From positions 1 through 23,743 of the forward strand of contig LSSN01005594.1 in the NCBI GenBank assembly GCA_001970855.1: 23,743 nt of DNA, read 5' to 3'. Below the pieces are notes generated by a model. It searched no databases, had not been told where the DNA came from, and saw only the letters and a program-made list of their open reading frames with translations. The DNA comes from Smittium culicis (taxonomy: Eukaryota; Kickxellomycota; Harpellomycetes; Harpellales; Legeriomycetaceae). This document shows positions 9,839 to 19,490 of the stretch, piece after piece (within the stretch, counting starts at the first letter, position 1; each line of letters starts with the position of its first letter). A program made the position numbers and the translations under genes.

Positions 9839-11896
9839 CTCGAAGAATTACTAATTTAGAGTATCAGTAATGTTTTGTAAATTTACATAAATCGGTGATT
9901 TATTTTACATCTGCTAAAATATTACCAATAAAAATCACAGAAGTAATTATATTCTAGTATTATATCAGAATATATTTAATACTCACAAATACCGTTGTTA
10001 AATTTAGCTATAACACTATGAGATAACAAATTAATTAGAAAATCATTAAAATACCCAATAAAAGCAGTATTAATCTAAAAAATTCCAAAATTTTAATATT
10101 AAAGATAAAGATTTAAATATATGCTATAAAATATTTTAAAAAATAAAAATTCTCATTGTTAATATCAATCAAAATAATCGAAATTATGATAAATTGCTTT
10201 GAAAATTGTCGAAAAAATTTATGTATTTTTAAAATAATTATTTCCCTTAGTAGCGCCGGTCTTTTAAAAATTAAATCTTAAATTTTCGTGTTATAATTAA
10301 TGTTATATATATTCATAAATAGCTTAATGTTATAATAACACTTAGTAGCCTAAAATATCTATATTTTGCACGTAATTTTTATAAATAATAAATATTTTTC
10401 AGTATAATAATTACAGTGAAATTTCATAATACAACCAATAAATATATAAACACCTTCCACTTTTTATATTATTTTATTTATGGAATAGCTTTGATCCTAT
10501 TAAATTTAAAATTTCTTATTCCTTTGGCTCACTCCTCTCTCATGTCATGTACTAAATAAATATTATTATATACTATTAGATTTTATTATATAAAATTATA
10601 TTGAAAAAATATATAAAAATTACTTTCAGAAAGTTAAAAATTTCCTTCAAAGCTGAATTTAAAATACAATTATTTCTGATTCATTATTGATAGAATCTAC
10701 AATAATAAAAGGTATGTATAAAAAATCTAATTAATTTCATAATACTAAATATTTATGAAATGGGTTATATTTTTTTGTAAAGTATAAACTGTTTATTTTT
10801 ATTGGTAATAACATATTGGAAAATTTCATTATTATATTATTGAATAGCAAAGCATTTCTTAGTAATTTTCCAAAAAAAAAAAAAATTCCAGAATACAATA
10901 AATATAATTTAAATAATTTATATTAACTATTTCCCGCCCAACACTATTTATTAAAATTTTTTTTTTGATTATCTATAAAAAAGAAGCAAATTTTTTATTT
11001 TATGCTATTATAAAACATTTTAACATTTAATTAGTTCACAGAATTAAATTATTTTAATCCAATTCATTTGGAGTTATATAATAGTTATAAAATAGTATAA
11101 CCCCCTCCAAAAGGTTCGTCAAGTTGTATATTCGTTAAAATTAAGGTTCTTTATTTTTATCATTTAACTTTTAAATTTAATTGTTTAAAAATTAAAATTT
11201 ATCTGTCAAAAGATAATGTATTATTAGTTTTCAATATTTTGATACCCTTGTGTATTTATCCTGATTATTATTTAACAGAAACCTATTGTTAATTCTTGTA
11301 AAATTTATTTCTATAATAGCTACACTCATTGATATTTTAATAATTTCTAATAAAAAAAAAAATTTTTTTTGAACATTGATTTAAAGTTTAAATATAATCA
11401 ATTGAATAATTATGAAACCGCATTTAGTTAATTCCGTTATCTAATTAAGTAGATAAATAAAAAATTTATCGCTAAGATTCAATCTTTATTATGCTTGGCT
11501 TTTTTCAACAACTTGAAATTATTCTTTATATTTAAATTTCTAAATCTGATTTATAAAAAATCAATCCTCAAAATTGAATTAAATTTCAATTAAAAGTACT
11601 TTTTATCAATATATTTAAATATAATTCTTTTTTTATAATAAATTCATAAATATAATTTTTTTCTACAAGGTGATTATAATTCGGTTATCTTTTATATTAT
11701 TTATATAACAAAAATAGAAAGTTTTTATTTTTTCATTTATATCACAAATTTGAACAAAATATTTTTTGAAGTGGGATTCTTCATATTTCTCAGTATTTAA
11801 ATATACTTTTTTTGAAAAATATTTATCAAAATTTAGTATTATTATTGCACAGTGACACACTCTATATATTTTTAATTAATATCAAAATAAATTTAA

Positions 11897-11968
11897 TATA
11901 TATAGTAAACAATTGATTATTATTTGACCTCGGATTAAATTTATTTTACTGATAGTTTACTATATATA
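11897..11968. repeat. Inverted repeat with 14-bp perfect arms
   Basis: TATATATAGTAAAC at 11897-11910 is the exact reverse complement of GTTTACTATATATA at 11955-11968, with a 44-base spacer. A hairpin could form, but the arms are AT-rich and no gene is adjacent, so I cannot give it a role. Confidence 0.7.
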
Positions 11969-14900
11969 ATCAATTTTTATTCTAAGAGAATTATCTTGGT
12001 TATTGATTTTTTTGATTTAAAAATTAAATTTTGCATTTTCTTGAGTTCTTTTTTGAAAATTCCAATGAATTTACTGTCACACATGATTTTTTTTATCATA
12101 TTAGCCGTGATAGAATCCTTAGTTTAGAATATGTTTAGTATAATTTAGAAGATTTCGAAAAAATAAAGGATTATCTTAAGCATCATAAATTTTAAAATTT
12201 CTTTCATAAATATTAAAAATAAATATTTCAATATTTATTAATCTAAATAATTATCATTTAAATATTAGATTTTAAACCAAAAAATATATTTCTAAGCCTA
12301 ATAATCAATTTTTATAATCTAGTTTAAATAATACGGCAAAATGATACGCTAATCTCATTATGAATGGTTTATCAATATAAATTGGAAATTTTTTGATTTA
12401 CTGTGTAAAGATTTAATCAAATTGCAAATTTACTATAAAAATATAAATTAAACATAAAAAATTTCAGTTTATTATAATCCAATTTATATACTTTACTTGT
12501 AATATAATTTTTTTTCACTTTTTATATAGATATCTGAAGATATGTTCTTGCAATATTTAAATATATAAAAAAATATGTTTAGAATAAGATATCTAGTAAT
12601 ATGATCTCAATCAAATGAGCTAGCGATAATTTCAAAAAAAAACATATTTTCCTGGTATAATGAAAAAAAAATATATTATCTTGTTCAAAAGAATAAAAAA
12701 TTTTAAAATTTTATGTATTTAAATTGTGTAGCAAACTAAATAAAAACTATAATCTGAATTATTAATACATATGCTACTTTTTCATTTATCTTTCTTAATA
12801 GCCTATAAAAGCAAAAAAGGAAAATTTCGAATCAATTTGAAATTTTATATTTTCTGTTATCAGCAGCTTTATATATTTTTTCCCCTAGGTTTTTTTAATT
12901 TTTTTATTTGCAAAAATAGATTAATCAATTTTTTTATATAATATTTTTACATAAATTTAATACTTTCTAGCTCTTACAGAATAATTATATGCGAATTGTA
13001 TTAATATTTGGACTCAAAAAAATGCAAATGAATTAGCATTAAAAATATTATATTTTTCTATTAGAGTAAATTGAATATTAAAAAATTTTTGAAATGATTT
13101 TTTCTAAACTTTTAAGCCTCTTGAAATTCTAAAAAAATTTTTTTTATACATTTAAGGTCGTACAATTAATTTTTGATCGATAAAAAATATAATAAACTAT
13201 AATTAAAAAAAGTGATAAAAGAAAAATATCTGACTATTTTAGGTGATATGATCCTAGTAAAATTATATGGGAATTTCATATATTTTGAATCGCTAGATAT
13301 TTTAATTGTCTCTCATTATTTTTAATTTTTTATTTGTATGATTTTTTTGTGTTTTATTCACAATACTTATTTAGCCAAGCTACCATAAAATTGATGGAAA
13401 GATAATAATAAATTTAAATAATAAATCAATTCTTGTGAATTAAATCTGTTAATATTTATATATCTTTATATATGCAACAAAGGGATCATGAAAATTGCTT
13501 TTTTTATAGCTATTAAATTTCGAAGTTTTTATTGAATTTTAGAATTGGGTATATAAATGGTAAATAATTTTTTAGTGATTTTTTTACATCAATATTATAG
13601 AAATTTAAATTTGACCAATTTGTGACATATTTCGAGCTCTATGGATAGAATTATACTTATTTCAATTTCCAATCTTAACAGTATTAAAATTCGAATTAAA
13701 TTCATATAGAATCCTTTAATATTTAGAGAAATGGTCTTTTCAAAAATTCTGATAGCTTTATTTTAATAAAAAACTCTTAATTTATTATAACTTTAATTAA
13801 TTTTAAACGAAGATATTTTGAGTATATTAGAATTTATTATAATCTATAATTAGATGATAAAAATTTACAATAAATTACTCCTATAATTTGGTTTCATATT
13901 AATAATCCACTTCTTAAATATATATTTAGAAACTAATTTCTATAATCGATATATAAACTTATAAAATTATTAATAGCAAATTATAGCATAATTATTTTCA
14001 TTATTTATTGTATAATTTCTTATGAAGTTATCGCAAAATATTTAAATTTATTCATAATTAAAAACATAGAGATAATAAGAAAAATTTCCCAAGTAAATCG
14101 CTGAAACATCAAAAACAATGTTTTTTAGTTTTAATTAACTTTTCATGTATTAAAAAATGTATTCAATTATATTCTTTACAGATAATATTTTTATCTGTTA
14201 TTTTTTTTATATAAAGCTTTTCATAAAAAGTTTTTTATTTTGAAATTTAAATACTAATCGGCAAAAAATTGTGCCTCAAAAAAAAATCTATACAATTAAA
14301 ACATAATTTACACAAAGTTTTGTTTTTTTTTTGACTATTTGCATATGGTTTTTTTGAGATAAATTGAATTTATTTAAATATTATCAGTTGAATAAAGAAA
14401 ATTCTCAGCATCTTAATTTTTAATCTTCATTTCAGGGTTAATAAGTATTTTTATTTATTAATAAAACATCTTTAAATTTTAAATTTATGGATTTATTAGA
14501 ATGTTTAATTGATTTCCCAAAATATTATTAATTAACTCAACATCTATAAGCCTATAAATTTTAACCTGGATCCTAATCTAACAGTAGAAAATATTTTTTT
14601 CTTGCACTAATTTTATTTCGCTAAATGACGGATATATAGAATATATCATACTATGATGAAAGCTCAATTCAAGAATTTTTATTCCTTGAAATTAAACTGT
14701 TAAAAATTCTATTCTACGGGGATAAATTAAAGCTTACTATTATAGCTAACATCTAGATTCTAAAAATTCGTATTCTTGTAACTCTAATAACATCTTTCTA
14801 AACCAAAAATTACATTTTTGACTTTTAAAATTTACTAATACAGTTTCAAATCTAAAAAGTTTCAAGCTGAAAATTTTCGAAACTGTATAATATTCGAAAC

Positions 14901-15514
14901 CCTTAATTTCAGAATTAGTTCACAGGCCATCATTTTTTTATAAATATAACTCAATTTTCCTTAGAGAATGATTGTTACCTTGTAATATTATAAATTATAA
15001 ACTTTCATTACATTTCAAAGCTTTTATGTTTTTTTTCAGAAAAATTTTCCGTATGTTTTATATTTATATTATTTTTGTTGCATTATTATTTTTTTACTAT
15101 TTTTAATAGTGACAAATCAATTGTTTGGCTTATAGAATACTGTTCATTGAGAAGCTAGTTTGTTTCTACTAAGGTTCACATATAAAATTGATATGATTAA
15201 AGGCTAATGGGTAATTTTTTAAAAATTTTAATAATCATCTAAAACCGGATTTTCTAATTAAAATTATAAACCATCTACTTCAATATCTTTTCGTTTTTTT
15301 GATATATTAAAAAATTTGTACGTTTATGTTAATTGTATTTATTAAGATAAAATTAATTTATTAAGGTAAAGAAATTTTTTTTATAAAAAAAACCCTATAT
15401 ATATTTTCACTTCCGACTTCACCCTTTATATATCTTTCTCAATAAAATTTTAACCATACTTGACTTTATTATATTTTATTATTTTAACTAAATCTCTTCA
15501 TCAAAATAATCCTT

Positions 15515-15543
15515 ATGGCAGATTTTACTATTGGAATAACAAA
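15515..15543 (+). pseudogene. Possible orphan first exon (proteasome beta-like N-terminus)
   Basis: An ATG opens nine codons reading MADFTIGIT and then meets a consensus donor, GTAAGT, at 15544. The upstream 150 bases are pyrimidine-rich with TATATAT stretches, like a promoter. The peptide resembles the very short N-terminus of proteasome beta-2/beta-4-type subunits (M...IGI). No following exon with proteasome motifs can be found in the next 2.7 kb, so this would be a relic at best. The match is nine residues long and may be chance. Confidence 0.15.
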
Positions 15544-16003
15544 GTAAGTGTTTCATTATAAAAAGGTTGGTCAATACGAACCGAGATATAAACATAAGTA
15601 TTTACAAAAGTAAACAGATTTAGCCATTAACTAAGAATCGTGCCACAAAGGAATTCGATTAATTTTCCTTTAACTGATTTAAAAATTTATTTTTAGTCAC
15701 CTGTATATTTCTTATTTTGAGATATTGTAAATATTAGCTATATATATGGTATAAAATCCATATTTAGTTTTTTTATTTTAGGCTTAATTGATTAATCGTG
15801 TAAAATATGTTATTTTAAATTTTTTAATTTAATTATTATCCTTTTCCATTTCTGGTTGATATTTATATTATTTTTTGGTTTTATTGTTTAAACTTATAAA
15901 AGAGATTTTTCAGATTTTGAACTCTCTGGTTGTTTCTAAACTCATATTTTTCCAATTTAAGCTTTTTAAAAAAGCATAAATTCTGGGAAAAAATAAAAAC
16001 AAA

Positions 16004-16090
16004 ATGGTTTGCAATCGAGCCTGGGGGGTGAATTTACTTCGCATCCTGATATTAGTCCCCCATATCTTTTTAGTTTGTTTTTTCTTTTAG
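16004..16090 (+). other. GC-rich islet with hairpin; small ORF or structured RNA candidate
   Basis: This short segment is markedly richer in G and C than its surroundings. TGGGGG at 16022-16027 can pair with CCCCCA near 16057-16062, and a T-rich stretch (TTTTTT near 16078-16083) follows, as at an RNA polymerase III end. The plus strand also opens a 28-codon frame beginning MVCNRAWGVNLLRILIL with a hydrophobic C-terminal half. Either a small structured RNA or a tiny membrane peptide would be new; chance is also possible. I do not recognise a known RNA family. Confidence 0.25.
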
Positions 16091-16432
16091 TGCCCAAACT
16101 TTACTTTGATACGACCTTAATATTATTTATTACTTAATTTTTCATATTCTAATGTACTTACTAATAAAAAAAAGACCAAAATTTAAAGCTTACAAAGTAT
16201 TGAAGTATTTTCAGATAAATGTGGAATATCAAAAATCATTTTTTATTGAATATAATTTGAATCTGAGAAAAATTCCAATGAGTACAAGGATCGTTTGGAA
16301 TATATGATTTATTCAAAAATATTTTAATTTTAGTTTAATTTTTTGAGATTCGCTTTAAATATTTCGTTTACTTTGGTTATAACCGTTTATCTTTACCCTC
16401 TCACAGGCGCTAAACTATTTTTGAAGTGTCTA

Positions 16433-16586
16433 ATATATCCAACAGTGTTTTATTAAAAGTCTTTAATTCCGATACCTTAAGAAATATTGGTATGATGAAA
16501 AATAACAGCAAATGATAAATTTGCTTTTATTTCATAAACGAATCAATAAACTCGGATTTTTTAAAAGTGTTGAATGGGAAAGGGTT
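16433..16586. repeat. Dispersed direct repeat, copy B (right)
   Basis: Partner of the copy at 8271-8423; the gap-free 54-bp core is at 16439-16492, 8162 bases to the right of the copy A core. Flanking sequence outside the 154 bp does not match copy A visibly: there is no ACCCATTAATGGGT palindrome and no GGTAGACTGTAA duplicate here. That marks the limits of the repeated unit. Confidence 0.85.
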
Positions 16587-16899
16587 AAAGGAATATCAAA
16601 ATATAATCGATTTTATAGAATTAAAATTACGTGATTGTATGGAAGACCTTTGATAAAAAATAATTACTCTTTTCAATAAATCATTAAATTGAAATTTGTA
16701 GAACTTAAATATAAACTAATGGCTTATGGATTGTTCTTAAAATGCAAAAAAAACATTAAATGTGTAGTTTCATGTTATAAATCATAAATAATAACAAAAA
16801 GAAGTAAAATAAAGTATTGTAGCACTTTAAATAGTGTATAATCCAGTCAATAAATGAACAGATAATATCGATATAGTTTATTAATTTAAGTATATTTTG

Positions 16900-18240
16900 A
16901 TAATTGACTGAATCTCCTTGTTAATTTTATCCATTCAATAAATACTATAACCGTATCTTCAATGTTCATAATGATGAATAGTCCATCGGTGTATTAGTGT
17001 ATTTCGAATATATTTTTTACAAGCGAAGCGATGTGTTATAATATCATTCTATTGGTTAATCATCGGGGATGCTAAAAAATACTTTTAAATGGCTTAAAAT
17101 ACTTTCGTAAGCTCTAGGTAAATAGTGGATTTGATTTTAGATACCCATGTTATATGATAATAGTTCTACGGATCTTAATTACGAATTTTTCAAGTAGGAT
17201 TTCTTTGTTAATTTCAGCGAGTATGTTGAGAGTATAGTGCACTTGGCAAAGTAGCGATATTGCTCGCACAACCATGTACTTGGCAGTTAAACTAATAAAA
17301 AAATCGAAATTTTTTTTATAAATTTAATTCTTTGCTAGTGATGCCGAATAATATGGTAGTGATTAACATTAATTCTTATTAAGCTTCATTTATGTGAAAT
17401 GAAAGTAAATGTATGCTCATAATTATTAAATAGTAAAAATATATGGGTAATTCTTTAGGGTGTGGATACTCTTCTGATAAAATTTTACTGCCCTGCAATA
17501 AATAAATAATTTTTGAATTAGTTATATATAAATAGAAATAATAAAACCTAAATGGTTATCACAGCATGAGATTTTTTAAAAGGATATTCATGTTTCATCT
17601 AAGAAACTTTAATTTAGCTGGACGCTCAACAATGTCTCAATCATTACTAATCAACTTTAATGAAGAAAAAAAAATAACAATTATAGCAGGTTTTGTGTTT
17701 AGGGCTGTATTCTATGAGGATTAGAGCTCAAATTTATGATACTGAAGGTGTATTAATTTATTTTGGAGGGGGAGGTTGGTATTAAGAGCTTTGTGTGTTG
17801 TGTATAACTAATCTATTCTCTTTCCAGATTTACTATAATACATAATAATTGCTGTAGCGATTTTATTTGATTTTCGAAAATTTTTTTAGTATTATGCGAT
17901 TTATCACTGTTAAATGTGCATGTTATTGATATTCAACTAGTACGTTTAATAAGAAAAATATAATCCAAAATATGGCAAAGTTTATAGTGTTTATGGTCAG
18001 TAGGGGCAAAGTTTGAAGCTGGAATTATACTCAGATTAAGTTTGGCTGAATTCTGCTAATAATTAAGATCATTGGGTAGTTGGTAGAGTCCCGTGTAGTG
18101 ATTGGATTTATACGCGCCAATGATTAATAAGGCGTTAAGTGCGAGTTAATTGTTTAAGCTAAAAATGTAAATTACAAGAAACATCGCATCATTAAAAATA
18201 ATGGAAAATCTTAAAATTTGTTTTCGTTAAGCTTACGTTT
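16900..18240. other. Moderately AT-rich, gene-free flank of LSM1 with short codon-like frames
   Basis: Base composition is visibly less extreme than in the block to the left. No frame over 60 codons exists. Short minus-strand frames opening after AG dinucleotides occur at 17807-17721 (28 residues), 17492-17379 (37 residues, GSKILSEEYPHPKEL...) and 17291-17150 (46 residues, LTAKYMVVRAISLLCQVHYT...), the last containing a possible donor GTAATT at 17182. They could be small exons of an unrecognised gene or remains of a decayed one. Frames of this size are expected by chance in AT-rich DNA, so I do not call a gene. An 8-bp inverted repeat, ATCATTGG (18068-18075) with CCAATGAT (18117-18124), lies near the LSM1 promoter. 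Confidence 0.3.
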
Positions 18241-18243
18241 TAT

Positions 18244-18253
18244 TATATAAAAG
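18244..18253 (+). promoter_or_regulatory. Putative TATA element of LSM1
   Basis: TATATAAAAG lies 29 bases before the LSM1 start codon, which would leave a very short 5' leader. AT-rich context makes chance matches common, so the call is tentative. Confidence 0.3.
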
Positions 18254-18281
18254 CATATATATATCACCCAATCTATTTCTG

Positions 18282-19072
18282 ATGGATTCGAATTTGATAT
18301 CAACGAAATACTTCACAACAACTGGATGTTTGCTTGATCTTGTAGACAAACGTATCCATGTTGCTCTACGCGATGGAAAAAAACTGTTCGGTGTACTACG
18401 TTCATTTGATCAATATGGTAATTTAAACTCACTAAACTCTTATTGACATCTTTAGTAGCTTCAAAATAATTTCATTATAATATGTATTAAAATCATTACT
18501 AAATGCGCGCATTCAAATCTCTGTTTTTTTGTTTGCATTTTAGTATTTTTAAGTTTATTATACATGGGATTTATATTATTTAATCCACTTTTCATTATCT
18601 ATAATGTTCAGTAAACAATAATCACTTTTAATAAAAAAATTGTTGGCATCAATGAATAAGTTTTCTGGATTCTATTATTAAATATACAGAAAAAGAATAA
18701 TAAAGAAATATATAAATGTATCTAATTAAGAAATTAACAAAAATTACTCTAACTTTTTAACTTATTATTATTTCAGGCAGTTTGATTCTTCAAGATACGA
18801 TAGAGCGTGTATTTATCGAAGGCGGGTACGGAAATATTGACCGAGGGATATTTATAATCAGGGGCGAGAACATTATCCTACTAGGAGAAATAGATATCGA
18901 GAAAGAAAACGATTTCCAAGACTTAAATTTGAAGCTGTACCCGATCGACCAAGTTCTTGCCATACAGAGATTAGAGCTAGAGAATTCTGCCAAAAAAGAA
19001 AAGTACCGCTTAAACAAACTTGCTAGCTTAGGATTTAATGTTGAGCCTGAATACAAAGCCGATAATTGCTAA
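18282..19072 (+). CDS. LSM1: LSM1, subunit of the cytoplasmic Lsm1-7 mRNA decay complex
   Basis: Two exons, 18282-18417 and 18777-19072, encode 143 residues. The intron 18418-18776 (359 nt) starts GTAATT, ends TTTCAG, and has a CTAAC-type branch sequence near 18748; phase 1 joins to make codon GGC. The Sm1 motif spans about residues 18-50 (LVDKRIHVALRDGKKLFGVL, then SFDQYGSLIL) and Sm2 is RGIFIIRGENIILLGEI (68-84). The LSM1-specific features are DTIERVFIEGGYGNIDRGIF and the helical C-terminal extension (PIDQVLAIQRLELENSAKKE). Family knowledge: LSM1 defines the cytoplasmic Lsm ring, which binds oligoadenylated 3' ends with Pat1 and activates decapping in P-bodies. Length is normal for the family. 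The gene is convergent with NOC2, 418 bases stop to stop. The start ATG is the only one in frame before the Sm fold. Confidence 0.97.
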
Positions 19073-19490
19073 GTATTACCGCCATATCACCCATCCTCGA
19101 AATTTAAACCCTTGACCAAATTCCTAATTTACTGCATTATTTTGATTTTACTTTATTTTGCCTATTTTTTTTTTTTTTTTGTAAAGCACTTGTATTGGAA
19201 CTATTTGGTCAGTTCATATCCACACGCTCATACTCTTTATATTCTGAAGTTATGCTTGAAATATAAAAGTTTAAACCCCTTAGTACTATTATTATAGCTA
19301 TAATTTTAAATATTTTATTATTTAAAGTAAACCTATTCTACAAGATAATTGTTTAAATAGTAGAAATGTATTAATATTATGTTTTTGAGCGAATTTATTT
19401 TATATAAGAAAAGTGGTAAATCGTGAAATAAAATTAAAAAGATATTATTAGGGTCTAGAAAATTGGTATAATTCAAATGATACACATATT
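19073..19490. other. Convergent intergenic region between LSM1 and NOC2
   Basis: This holds both 3' flanks. A plus-strand AATAAA occurs at 19427-19432 and a minus-strand AATAAA at 19399-19394. If these are used, the two transcripts overlap tail to tail. A 61-codon plus-strand frame (19112-19297) is hydrophobic low-complexity sequence over a T-run and is not a gene. Confidence 0.5.

Larger units (their letters stand above)
8424..15360. other. Extremely AT-rich gene-free block
   Basis: About 7 kb without any convincing gene on either strand. Hand counts of two 60-base lines gave 14 (10321-10380) and 9 (11521-11580) G/C bases. The only frame of any length (11663-11860, minus, 65 codons) is low-complexity and has no family resemblance. 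Homopolymer A and T runs are frequent. I find no tRNA boxes, no long tandem array and no transposon gene. Short less AT-rich flecks occur at 10248-10264, 10520-10550 and 11101-11125. Possible roles are a regional centromere, a replication origin, or simply unconstrained spacer. Confidence 0.6.

Noticed and set aside
11663..11860. 65-codon minus-strand frame in the AT-rich block
   Set aside because: Composition is that of the surrounding AT-rich DNA (Ile/Lys/Tyr/Phe/Asn), with no motif, promoter or splice context.
18061..18124. tRNA-like D-arm string TAGTTGGTAGAGT
   Set aside because: There is no acceptable B box or acceptor stem at the right distance, and no cloverleaf can be drawn.
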